Assembly: GCA_039184055.1 (NCBI GenBank)
Contig: JBCDBH010000087.1
Location: forward strand, 1-17,939
Source: JBCDBH01 sp039184055
Lineage (GTDB): Bacteria; Acidobacteriota; Thermoanaerobaculia; Multivoradales; J023
DNA: 17,939 bases
Reading direction: 5' to 3'
Translations under genes and position numbers: made by a program
The notes under the pieces: model-generated
Told to the model about the DNA's origin: nothing
The model's database searches: none
What the model saw: only the letters and a program-made list of their open reading frames with translations
Shown: in pieces, positions 1 to 7,416 of the stretch
Layout of the letters: each line of letters begins with the position of its first letter
Position numbering within the stretch: position 1 is the stretch's first letter

Positions 1-1076
1 CCTTGCCACAGTGAAGCGGCACGGCGTCGAGGCCAGGTCCAGGTGTTCGGTGTGGCCCGGGCGACGATCGCCGGATGGGGCCAGAGACGACGCCACACGC
101 TCCGCCAGCCGGCACGGCTGTCGCGACCGGCGAGCAGACGCGCGAGGACGATCGAGCCCAGGGGCGTGCGCTCGATACCGGAGCGATCAGCATGAGCGAG
201 CACGCGTCGCTCGCTCCAGGCATAGCTCTCTTCGAGTCGACTCGCGAGGGTGATCAGCGTCTCGTTCCGTGGCCATAGCGTGGCGCTGACCCGACACGCC
301 AGACCCACTGGAAAGCTCAGATCGAAACGTTCACAGAGCTCGAGTACGGGGGTGACGAGGTCATGCTCCGTCTTCTCGCCGTGAGCGCAGAGCCGTTCGA
401 GCTCCCACCACCGCAACATCGGTCGTGGTGGAGGCTCGAGCCAGGTGTGCACCGCCGCGAGCACGAAGGCGCCCGCCAGCGTCAGACGACGCGCGGTCGA
501 TGCGATGTCGGGAGCGTCACTCGCCTCGTTTAGCAGGCTCGCGCCGAGCGCTTCCGGCACCATGCCCCAGAGTCGTACATGAAGCTCGAGCAAGACGTCG
601 TCTCGACCGGTGGCCTGCCAGGCGTAGCCTTCGTCGCGCAAATAGCGCTCGGTGAGCGGATCGTCGGTCACCGCGCGCCAACCGGCGTCGAGCAGACCTT
701 GCCGCGCCGCTTCGAAGCCCGCCGCGTCGATCAGCAGGTCGACGTCGCCACTCGGTCGCTCGTCGGGTGAGGCGTAGATGCGATGGGCCAAATCGCTGCC
801 TTTGATCGGTGCGAAGCTCACGCCGGCTCGCTCCAGCTCGCGGGCGGCACCGGAAAGCGCGGCGTCGAGCAGAAGGTGATGCGCCGCGGCTCGATAACGC
901 GTTTGCTGCCAGGCGGCTGGGAGCTCGACGCCAACGGCGCGGGCACGGGCGGCGAGCGCCGACGCGATGCGATGGCCTTTGATTCGCTCGGGTGCGTGGG
1001 CGAGCGTACCGAGCGCGTCGGCGTCACCGTCGAGAGCTCGTGCCAGGGTCGCGAGCGTCGGATCACCTAGCCTCAC
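1..1076 (-). CDS. NTP_transf_5-like nucleotidyltransferase family protein (3' end beyond window)
   Basis: Reading the minus strand from a GTG at 1076 gives 358 codons with no stop up to the window edge, so the C-terminus is missing. The segment IKGSDLAHRIYASPDERPSG followed by DVDLLID (about residues 95-121) matches the signature of the uncharacterised nucleotidyltransferase family (NTP_transf_5 type, 'LKG..L....Y......R...DIDLLV'). The paired Asp residues would bind metal. Members of this family recur in exopolysaccharide and peptide-modification loci, and their substrate is generally unknown. The GTG start overlaps the methyltransferase stop by 4 bp (GTGA), so this is the distal gene of the polysaccharide operon. 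An internal start is possible, but the overlap and the unbroken frame favour GTG 1076. Family assignment rests on the motif alone. Confidence 0.72.
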   Translation of the reverse strand, partial: MRLGDPTLATLARALDGDADALGTLAHAPERIKGHRIASALAARARAVGVELPAAWQQTRYRAAAHHLLLDAALSGAARELERAGVSFAPIKGSDLAHRIYASPDERPSGDVDLLIDAAGFEAARQGLLDAGWRAVTDDPLTERYLRDEGYAWQATGRDDVLLELHVRLWGMVPEALGASLLNEASDAPDIASTARRLTLAGAFVLAAVHTWLEPPPRPMLRWWELERLCAHGEKTEHDLVTPVLELCERFDLSFPVGLACRVSATLWPRNETLITLASRLEESYAWSERRVLAHADRSGIERTPLGSIVLARLLAGRDSRAGWRSVWRRLWPHPAIVARATPNTWTWPRRRAASLWQ

Positions 1077-1774
1077 GCGCGTCTCCGGCCGAGCACGGCG
1101 AGAAGGTGCGTGCGGAGCGGTGGCACGAGGGCGAGCATCGAGGCCAGCGTATGGCTCTTGCCGGCCAGGAGTCGGGCGAGCGGAGGCGCCAGGGTGAGCG
1201 TGCGGATCGGCCCGTCGAGCTCGGGCGTGTAGGCGCGGAGCTCGACGGCGGTGAGTCGACGCACGTCGGGATTGCGTGGGTTGTCGCGGCGGAAGTCGTA
1301 GATCATCAAGACGCCGTCGGGCGCCAAGACGCGACTGGCGGCATCGAGCAGCTGACGCCGCGTCTGCTCGTCGAGCACCGAGGTCAAAACGGTCGACAGG
1401 ATGACGAGCTGAAATCGCTTCTCCGGCCACGGCAGGTTGCGGGCATCGCCATGATGGACCTCGGCACAGGGTAGCCCGCGAGCCAGGTCGTCGGCACGTC
1501 CGGCATCGAGCTCGACGGCGTGCAGATCGGTGCAATCGAGGCCCCAATCCAACAAGACGCCGAGCCAACCGCGACGTCCCGCGCCGATCTCGAGCACCGG
1601 TCGACCTCGGGTCGGAAAAACACCTCGCCGATGGAGCAGCGTCGCGGCGACGCGATTGCGCTCGTCGAGCATCAGCCGCTGCGCCGGCTGCCACGGTGCG
1701 TAGCGATCGTCGACCACCGCGTCACGACGGGCGTAGGCGTCGCGGATCCGCTGGCTTTCGCGATCTTCGCTCAT
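1073..1774 (-). CDS. class I SAM-dependent methyltransferase
   Basis: This 233-residue protein has a Rossmann-type methyltransferase core. SAM motif I is VLEIGAGRRGWLGVLL (residues 60-75). An acidic end of strand 2 (AVELD, 86-90) and a motif II-like HHGDARNLPWP (107-117) follow, and then LVILSTVLTSVLD and the post-core strand VLMIYDFRRDNPR. It is a Methyltransf_11-like small-molecule methylase that probably acts on a sugar or lipid-linked glycan of the surrounding operon; the acceptor is not readable. The frame stays open upstream to 2347, but that extension lies inside the glycosyltransferase gene and is out of frame with it. The ATG at 1774 makes an ATGA overlap with the glycosyltransferase stop and starts just before the conserved region, so I use it. 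Confidence 0.85.
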   Translation of the reverse strand: MSEDRESQRIRDAYARRDAVVDDRYAPWQPAQRLMLDERNRVAATLLHRRGVFPTRGRPVLEIGAGRRGWLGVLLDWGLDCTDLHAVELDAGRADDLARGLPCAEVHHGDARNLPWPEKRFQLVILSTVLTSVLDEQTRRQLLDAASRVLAPDGVLMIYDFRRDNPRNPDVRRLTAVELRAYTPELDGPIRTLTLAPPLARLLAGKSHTLASMLALVPPLRTHLLAVLGRRRA

Positions 1775-2844
1775 CGGTTGCTCGTCGGTTTGCTCGAGCT
1801 CGTCAGTTTGTTCGAGTTCGACACGTCGAAACGGGGCACGCGACCCTGTCGATCTTTCCACCGTCCGACAAAGCGCAACAGTCCCTGGAGAAAGCCGACA
1901 CCGTAGCCGAGATGCATGGCGGCGAAGGCGGCGGGAAGCCGCGCCTTCTCGTTTATGGGCGCCTCGCGACCCGCGAGCACGGTGGCGGCGCCGTTGGCCA
2001 TCACATAGCTGCCGATGGTGAGCTGGGACAGCCGCCGCATCGTCGGGCTCCATCGTCCCGCGATCGTCGTTCCCGCTAGGGCCGCGACAAAAAGCGCCGG
2101 GACGAATTGGCGAGGCCGCATCTGTCGAGGGTGTTTTTGCAGAACGCGCACTTTCCACAAGCCGTATTGGCGGTATTGACGCCACAGTTTGGCAAGGCTC
2201 GCGCGGTTGACATAGCGGGAGCGAATCGTCGGCACGAGCAGGATCCGCCCACCGTGTGCGCGCAGACGATAGTTGAGCTCGTCGTCCTGGTCGCGCACCA
2301 GCTCCTCGTCGAAGCCACCGATGCGGTCGAATACCTCGCGTCGCCATGCGCCGAGATAGACCGTATCGACTTCGGTTTCGCGGTCGAGATAGTGAAACGC
2401 CGCGCCCCCGACCCCGAATCGTGACGACGTGGCTCGCGCCACCGCGCGTGCGGTGACGGTGAAGCCCATTGCATCCATGCGGCCACCGACATTGTCGGCT
2501 CCGGTGCGGTCGAGCGCCTCGACACAGGTGCGGACATAGTCGCGCGCGATCACCGTATGACCGTCGACCCGGACGATGATCTCGCCGCGCGCCCGGGCGA
2601 TGGCACGGTTGAGGCCGGTGGGGACGATTCGTCGTGGGTTGTCGAGAATGTGAAGTCGGGAATCACGTGCCGCGACCTCTTCGAGATACTCGCGGGTGCC
2701 ATCGTCGGAAGCGCCGTCGGTCACCCAAATCTCGAGATGGGGATAGTCCTGGGCCAACACCGCCCCGAGGCTTCGCCGGATGAACCGTGCCTCGTTGCGG
2801 ACCGGCATCATCACCGACACCAGCGGCATGGCGTCGGCGCTCAT
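1771..2844 (-). CDS. GT2 family glycosyltransferase, ExoA-like
   Basis: 357 residues. The N-terminal GT-A domain shows VSVMMPVRNEARFI (9-22), the nucleotide-sugar loop DGASDDGT (43-50), a metal-site variant VDGH (93-96), GGFDEEL (176-182) and the acceptor/catalytic RDQDDELNYRLRAHGG (184-199). A WRQYRQYGLWK segment (221-231) corresponds to the Q..RW-like helix. Two hydrophobic stretches near 247-263 and 305-323 suggest membrane association, as in ExoA-type succinoglycan transferases. It should transfer a sugar to a lipid-linked repeat unit at the inner face of the cytoplasmic membrane. The start is preceded on the minus strand by GGAG eight bases upstream and overlaps the stop of the upstream fusion gene (ATGA). 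The last 17 residues are Ser/Thr/Asn/Lys-rich and come from a short tandem repeat. Donor and acceptor sugars are unknown. Confidence 0.9.
   Translation of the reverse strand: MSADAMPLVSVMMPVRNEARFIRRSLGAVLAQDYPHLEIWVTDGASDDGTREYLEEVAARDSRLHILDNPRRIVPTGLNRAIARARGEIIVRVDGHTVIARDYVRTCVEALDRTGADNVGGRMDAMGFTVTARAVARATSSRFGVGGAAFHYLDRETEVDTVYLGAWRREVFDRIGGFDEELVRDQDDELNYRLRAHGGRILLVPTIRSRYVNRASLAKLWRQYRQYGLWKVRVLQKHPRQMRPRQFVPALFVAALAGTTIAGRWSPTMRRLSQLTIGSYVMANGAATVLAGREAPINEKARLPAAFAAMHLGYGVGFLQGLLRFVGRWKDRQGRVPRFDVSNSNKLTSSSKPTSNR
1780..1815 (-). repeat. two-copy 18-bp tandem repeat at the GT2 C-terminus
   Basis: Units 1780-1797 and 1798-1815 differ at two of 18 positions. In the glycosyltransferase frame they encode the low-complexity SNKLTS/SSKPTS tail, just before the stop codon that overlaps the methyltransferase start. 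It looks like a local slippage duplication extending a C-terminus that tolerates extra residues. Confidence 0.7.
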
Positions 2845-5288
2845 CGCGCAGTCTCCGCGCGCATCAGTCGCCGGTAGATCTCGAGTTGCTTGTGCGCCAG
2901 GTGGTTTTCGTCGAGTGCGCTCAGAGCGTCGCGGGCGTCGATCCGCTTCGGCGTGCGGAGGATCTCGACGAGACCGCTACCGAGCGCCGCGGCCGTGGCG
3001 TCACAGATGCGACAGCCTTCGATACCGCTCAGCCTCTCGGCAACGTCGCCGATATCCACCGACACCACGGGGAGCCCACACGCAAGGGCTTCCTTGACCA
3101 CGTTGGGTGAGCCTTCGTGGCGTGAGGTCATGAGCAGGGCGTCACAGGCGCTCATATAGATCGGCATCTCCTCAGGGGGCACGGTCTCGGTGACCACGAG
3201 CTCGGTCGGCTGATCGGGACCGAGCGTCTCGGCCGCGACGTCGACCGCGGCTCGAGCCAGAGGATAGCGTTTGATCGGGTTGTCCCGCGCGGCCGCGAAG
3301 AGCACGAGACGTGTGTCGGGGTCGAGACCGAGCTGTCGACGCGCCGTCTGGTGCTCGATCGATTGAAAACGGGTGAGATCGAGCCCGCTCGGCAAGACCG
3401 TGGCGTCGAGTCCCGGCAGCATTCTCGCCAGTCGTTCCGAGACGGTCACCACGGTGTCGGCGCGGTAGGCCATCCGTTTCGACAGCGCGCGCAACAACCG
3501 TCCACGCCAGGTTTCGCGACCGTCAATGTCGGGCAGACCTTCGAGATCGCTGCCTCGAAACGTCACCACCAAGGGCAGACGACACGGCAGCGTCGGCAAA
3601 GCGCTCTGCCCCCATTGGGCGTGCACCACGTCGTAGCGTCGACGGTCGATACGTGGTCGAAGCTGCCACCAGGCGTCGAGATAGTTGTCGGGTCGTCCGC
3701 CACCTCGAAAGACGAAGACATCGAGATGAACACCGGCGCGACGGAGCGAACGTACCTGCCGCACCAGGAAAGGCACCCGATGGGGATGAGTCGCATCGGG
3801 CCATTCACAGGTCACCATCAAAACACGAGGCTGGGCGAGATCGGCCGACGCGGGAGCCTGGCGTGGGTCGTCGAGTGGCGGTGGACGATGCGAATCAGCC
3901 GTTGTGAGCGCGTCGGGCCGTCGCACCACGGCGCGGAATTTGCCTCCGCGGCCACGTGGGATCTGGGGCGTGATGTCGAGACTGACCCGCATGGACGGCC
4001 CGAGCCGCGCGCGGGCGCGTGCCTGGAGTCGTTCGCCATCACGTACCGTGAAGTCCCTGGCCGGTACCGCGCGGATCCGCACGTGATCGACGGCATCTTG
4101 CACGATCTGAGCTTCGAGAATCGGCAAATCGGTCTTGAATACCGGATCGAGTCGACCGATCCGGCGACCGTCCGGGGTCACCACCAGATCGTCATTCCGT
4201 CCCTCGACGCGGGCCAGCGCCGGGAGCTCACGGCCACATTCGCAAGACGAATCCGTTGCCAGGACCGCCCGGTTTTCGGTGTCGTAGCGGATCAAGGGCA
4301 TGGCGCGGTTGAGCAGACCGGTGGCGATCAGCCGTCCGCTGGTACCGGTGGGACATGGCTGGTCGTCGGCATCGAGAATTTCTGGCCAGCCGACCTCGGG
4401 CCACAGGTGGAGCGTGCCGTAGCGACATTCACTCGCTGCGCACACCAGCTCGGCCATACCGAACGTGTCGATCACCGGGCCGCCAAAGGCCTGCTGGATC
4501 ACCGCGCGTTGATCATCGTAGAGCGGCTCACCGTTGCTGATCGCGCATTCGAGACGTGGAGTTTCGATACCGGCTTCGATCGCCAGGGTGGCGAGGCTGG
4601 TGAGCGACGAAGCGTAGCCGAGCAGGTAGCGCACCTGGTGACGGGCGAGCGCGCCGACACAGGCTTCGATCGTGCTCGGGGCGAGGTGATACGACGACAT
4701 GTAGAGCTGGCGCATCGGTGCGTTCCACACCCAATACGGTGGTCGTCGTCGTTCGGGTGGGACCACGAGCTGGCCACCGAGCATGGCCCAGCGATCGTGA
4801 CGGGACAGGCCGTGCCAGCCTCGTATCCGAGCTTCGAAGAGGGCGTACCACTGGCGGATGGCCTCGTGATCCCACCACACCTGGAGAGGCGTGCCGGTGG
4901 TGCCGCTGGTGTGCTCGGGGAAGCGCGGGCCGGCGTCGTCGGCCACCAGGGCTTCGGCATGCGCCCGTACTTCGGCCTTGCGCAGCACGGGCCAATGGGC
5001 CAGCACCTGCCAGGACGACCGATCGCCGCGTCGTCGACGTTCTTGCCACGCGGCGCGATAGTAGGGCACCCGACGCGCGGCGTGATCGAGGGCCGTGGCG
5101 AGTCGGGCTTCGCTATAGCTTCGCCAGCGGTCGGCCGACCAGCTTTCCCGCTCACGCGCCGCCGCCACCAAGGATTCGGTGTCGGCACCGTAACGTCGGC
5201 GGCGCAGGCGGGCGCCGTGAACGCTGGCGGCAAAACCACGTAGAGGGGCCGGTAGGCCGTGGTAGAGACGAAGCAAGGCTTCGTTCAT
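2841..5288 (-). CDS. CapK/PaaK-like adenylate-forming enzyme fused to a GT4 glycosyltransferase
   Basis: One uninterrupted 815-residue frame carries two enzymes. Residues about 1-456 are a CapK/phenylacetate-CoA-ligase-like adenylating domain: PYYR (75-78), the ATP loop HTSGTTGTP (126-134), SNGEPLYDDQR (251-261), the adenine-binding region DTFGMAEL (274-281), PLIRYDTENR (331-340), GRNDDLV (363-369) and the C-terminal GRGGKFR with the expected catalytic Lys450. A Pro-rich linker (about 462-485) leads to a GT-B domain (487-815) with YDVVHAQWG (552-560), TFRGSDL (576-582), VLPSGLDL (631-638) and the EX7E motif E725...E733. CapK-like proteins in capsule loci are thought to activate small carboxylates, and GT4 enzymes add sugars. 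Joining them suggests that an acyl-type decoration is coupled to glycosyl transfer (inference). Met491 (ATG at 3818) may mark the start of a formerly separate GT gene. It lies 25 bp after the O-antigen-ligase-like gene. Confidence 0.9.
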   Translation of the reverse strand: MNEALLRLYHGLPAPLRGFAASVHGARLRRRRYGADTESLVAAARERESWSADRWRSYSEARLATALDHAARRVPYYRAAWQERRRRGDRSSWQVLAHWPVLRKAEVRAHAEALVADDAGPRFPEHTSGTTGTPLQVWWDHEAIRQWYALFEARIRGWHGLSRHDRWAMLGGQLVVPPERRRPPYWVWNAPMRQLYMSSYHLAPSTIEACVGALARHQVRYLLGYASSLTSLATLAIEAGIETPRLECAISNGEPLYDDQRAVIQQAFGGPVIDTFGMAELVCAASECRYGTLHLWPEVGWPEILDADDQPCPTGTSGRLIATGLLNRAMPLIRYDTENRAVLATDSSCECGRELPALARVEGRNDDLVVTPDGRRIGRLDPVFKTDLPILEAQIVQDAVDHVRIRAVPARDFTVRDGERLQARARARLGPSMRVSLDITPQIPRGRGGKFRAVVRRPDALTTADSHRPPPLDDPRQAPASADLAQPRVLMVTCEWPDATHPHRVPFLVRQVRSLRRAGVHLDVFVFRGGGRPDNYLDAWWQLRPRIDRRRYDVVHAQWGQSALPTLPCRLPLVVTFRGSDLEGLPDIDGRETWRGRLLRALSKRMAYRADTVVTVSERLARMLPGLDATVLPSGLDLTRFQSIEHQTARRQLGLDPDTRLVLFAAARDNPIKRYPLARAAVDVAAETLGPDQPTELVVTETVPPEEMPIYMSACDALLMTSRHEGSPNVVKEALACGLPVVSVDIGDVAERLSGIEGCRICDATAAALGSGLVEILRTPKRIDARDALSALDENHLAHKQLEIYRRLMRAETAR

Positions 5289-5313
5289 CGTCGATCTCGT
5301 TGGCGGGTGGCGC

Positions 5314-6720
5314 TCACAAACGCGGTGAGGGGACCCGAGGCGGTGGTGGTTGCACCGGTCGTGAGACTCTTTGATCGATCACGAAGGTGGCGGCGGCCAT
5401 TCCGAAGAGCAACATGGGCGCCGCCATGCGAGTCGCGGCGTGCATCATGTACAGCAGCGCAAACGTGGTCAAACTCGCGATCACCGCCTTCGAGCTCGCC
5501 GGGGCACGCTTCAACGCTCTCGCTATCGAGATTCCGAGCAGGATCAGGAGCGCACCGAGTCCGAACAAGCCGTGCTCGGCGAGCATGCGGGTGTATTCGG
5601 TATGGGCGATCGATAGCCGGAAGGTGAAGAGGCGGTACCGCCACGCCTGCCCCGGTCCGGTGCCGAAGACCGGGTTGTCTTGCCAGGCGAGCAAATCGCC
5701 CGCGATGATCTGGTCTCGCCCGGTGGTTTCGAAGTCTTGAAAGCGCTCGCCGAGCGCGCCACCGGTGATCGAGTTGACCACCGGGAAGAGCAGGTAGAGT
5801 GCCACGCCCGCGATCACCAGAATCTGCGCGGTCTTCGCGGCGCGGCCCGTTTTCGCGGCGGCGAGGAAGAAGACCGCCGCGAACACCGCCCCGATAGCGT
5901 TCCAAAAGCCACCTCTCGACATGGTGAGCGCGGTTTGAATCAAAAGCGCGATCAAGACCAGCGCGGTGGTCAGCCGGAGCGCGCGGCGTTTGCTTTCGAA
6001 ATTGGTGAAGAGAAACGCGGCGATGGCGCCGAGTCCGAGGATCGAGGACGCCTGGTTCGGTCCCAAACCCGCCGAGCCGGTTTTGCCGTGCGCGGTCAGA
6101 TAGCCCTCGGCTTGATAGATCCCCAACCCGGCCAGGAACGCGAGACCGATGATCGGTCCGATCAACATGATCAGGATGCGCTTGAGCTGGACGACATCGA
6201 TTCGCTGGGTGGAAAAGAACATCAACGACACGGCGAGCAAGCACGGACCGGCGAGGTTGAACGAGATCGCTTGACGGTCGAAGGACGGCATGACGAAGAT
6301 CGACGGCAACAGCAGGGCGAAATACATCAGGCCCAATTTGTTGGCGCGTTCGAGAACCCGATAACGCAGGAGCGCCGTGCCGAGAAGGAGAATCAGCGCG
6401 AACTTCACATAGCCATAGGGCAAGGCGGCGTGAAAGCCTCGCCACAGAAGCTCCATAGCCGCCATATAGGTCACCACCAGGATCAGACGATCCGGGCGAC
6501 GGCGTTGCAGACAGAGGAAGCCGAACGCCAACACGGCCAAAGCGTGCAGGGTACCGACCACCGTCGGCGCGGCGCGAATCACCAACGCCAGGGGAACGTG
6601 AGAGGCGAGAAAGAGAAGCACGACGCTCGACGGCCAATCGACCCGCGTGGGTTGCATCGGCATCGGCCACATCGCGGCCTGATGAGAGGGCCGTGGATAC
6701 GGCGCCGAGCTCGTCGTCAT
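5314..6720 (-). CDS. O-antigen ligase/polymerase family membrane protein (Wzy_C/WaaL-like)
   Basis: 468 residues with roughly ten to twelve hydrophobic membrane segments, the first beginning near residue 31. Family signatures are GLGPNQASSILGLG (218-231), TMSRGGFWNAI (266-276), TGRDQII (333-339), GTGPGQA (353-359) and AHTEYTRMLAEHGLFG (372-387), before the last helices and a Pro-rich cytoplasmic tail (about 452-468). The periplasmic loop containing TGRDQ and the H-x-E-Y segment is typical of the Wzy_C fold, which joins undecaprenyl-linked glycans either to each other or to lipid A core or protein. Ligase and polymerase cannot be told apart from sequence. It is the first gene of the leftward operon and is divergent from the yigZ-family gene across 70 bp. 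No strong ribosome-binding site precedes the ATG at 6720; Met17, Met20 and Met22 are alternative starts. Confidence 0.9.
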   Translation of the reverse strand: MTTSSAPYPRPSHQAAMWPMPMQPTRVDWPSSVVLLFLASHVPLALVIRAAPTVVGTLHALAVLAFGFLCLQRRRPDRLILVVTYMAAMELLWRGFHAALPYGYVKFALILLLGTALLRYRVLERANKLGLMYFALLLPSIFVMPSFDRQAISFNLAGPCLLAVSLMFFSTQRIDVVQLKRILIMLIGPIIGLAFLAGLGIYQAEGYLTAHGKTGSAGLGPNQASSILGLGAIAAFLFTNFESKRRALRLTTALVLIALLIQTALTMSRGGFWNAIGAVFAAVFFLAAAKTGRAAKTAQILVIAGVALYLLFPVVNSITGGALGERFQDFETTGRDQIIAGDLLAWQDNPVFGTGPGQAWRYRLFTFRLSIAHTEYTRMLAEHGLFGLGALLILLGISIARALKRAPASSKAVIASLTTFALLYMMHAATRMAAPMLLFGMAAATFVIDQRVSRPVQPPPPRVPSPRL

Positions 6721-6790
6721 AAGCGGAAGCGTATACGTATGTTGGCGTCACGTCGACTCGGCGCGCGTCGGGTTAACATCAGAGTTCTCC
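6721..6790. promoter_or_regulatory. divergent intergenic region between the polysaccharide operon and yigZ
   Basis: These 70 bp must hold the promoters for both directions unless transcription enters from elsewhere. An 8-bp perfect palindrome, ATACGTAT (6733-6740), lies near the O-antigen-ligase-like start. On the minus strand TATACG (6735-6730) could be a -10 element with a very short leader. On the plus strand TAACAT (6774-6779) is a weak -10 candidate 11 bp before the yigZ-family ATG. I see no convincing -35 element for either. Confidence 0.3.
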
Positions 6791-7396
6791 ATGGCCGAGA
6801 TTCGAACCCTAGTCCAGCGTCACCGTCACGAGATCGACAAGATCAAAGGCTCGCGCTTTTTCGCCACCGTCGCGCCCACGCCCGACGTCGCGGCGGCGCT
6901 CGCCTTGGTCGACGCCTTGCGTGCCGAGTTTCGCGACGCCACGCATCATTGCTGGGCCTATCGTCTCTTCGGTGCCGACGACTTTCGCTATTCCGACGAC
7001 GGTGAGCCCTCTGGATCCGCCGGTCGGCCCATTCTGGTCGAGATCGATGCGCGTGAGCTGAGTGGCGTCGCCGTTGTCGTCACCCGTTACTACGGTGGCA
7101 CCAAGCTCGGCACCGGTGGTCTGGTACGCGCCTACAGCGCCGCCGCCGCGGCGGCTCTCGACCACGCCGAGATCGTCACCCGACGCATCACCCGTCGTCT
7201 CGACCTGACCCACGGCTACGACCTCACCGCTGACGTTCAGCGTGTGCTCTCGGCGGCCGGGCTCGAGCCGACGCATGCCGATTACAGTCAACACGTCCAC
7301 CTCACACTCGACGTTCCCGTCGAGGATGTCGATACCGTCCGCCAACAGCTCATCGACGCCACCGCCGGCCGCATCAACGTCCAGGCCGCGTCGTGA
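6791..7396 (+). CDS. yigZ: YigZ/IMPACT family protein (UPF0029)
   Basis: 201 residues, the usual length for bacterial YigZ. The N-terminal UPF0029/IMPACT domain shows KGSRFFA (19-25), THHCWAYR (51-58), SDDGEPSGSAGRPIL (68-82) and the highly conserved TRYYGGTKLGTGGLVRAYS (98-116). The C-terminal part (about 131-201) fits the ferredoxin-like DUF1949 domain. The family is related to the RWD-linked IMPACT translation regulator in eukaryotes; its bacterial role is not settled and probably involves nucleic-acid or ribosome interaction in the cytoplasm. The stop overlaps the most upstream possible start of the following amidohydrolase, so the two are probably co-transcribed. No strong Shine-Dalgarno sequence precedes the ATG. 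Confidence 0.93.
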   Translation: MAEIRTLVQRHRHEIDKIKGSRFFATVAPTPDVAAALALVDALRAEFRDATHHCWAYRLFGADDFRYSDDGEPSGSAGRPILVEIDARELSGVAVVVTRYYGGTKLGTGGLVRAYSAAAAAALDHAEIVTRRITRRLDLTHGYDLTADVQRVLSAAGLEPTHADYSQHVHLTLDVPVEDVDTVRQQLIDATAGRINVQAAS

Positions 7397-7401
7397 TGAG
7401 C

Positions 7402-7407
7402 AAGGAG
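7402..7407 (+). promoter_or_regulatory. Shine-Dalgarno AAGGAG that selects the amidohydrolase start
   Basis: AAGGAG lies nine bases before the ATG at 7417. The in-frame GTG at 7393 and ATG at 7396 lie upstream of it and overlap the yigZ-family stop without a comparable site. Starting at 7417 also puts the hydrophobic signal sequence at the extreme N-terminus, as expected for export. Confidence 0.75.
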
Positions 7408-7416
7408 ATCCCCTTC

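Noticed and set aside
1775..2347. Upstream extension of the methyltransferase frame
   Set aside because: It lies wholly inside the glycosyltransferase gene in another frame, and the methyltransferase fold begins only after the ATG at 1774.
3351..5243. 630-codon open frame on the plus strand opposite the CapK-GT4 gene
   Set aside because: The minus strand carries clear catalytic motifs for two enzymes over this span. Long antisense frames are common in GC-rich coding DNA, and the translation has no recognisable domain.
5680..7005. 441-codon plus-strand frame crossing the divergent promoter region
   Set aside because: It is antisense to the O-antigen-ligase-like gene and then runs out of frame into the yigZ-family gene; its composition is charged and biased.
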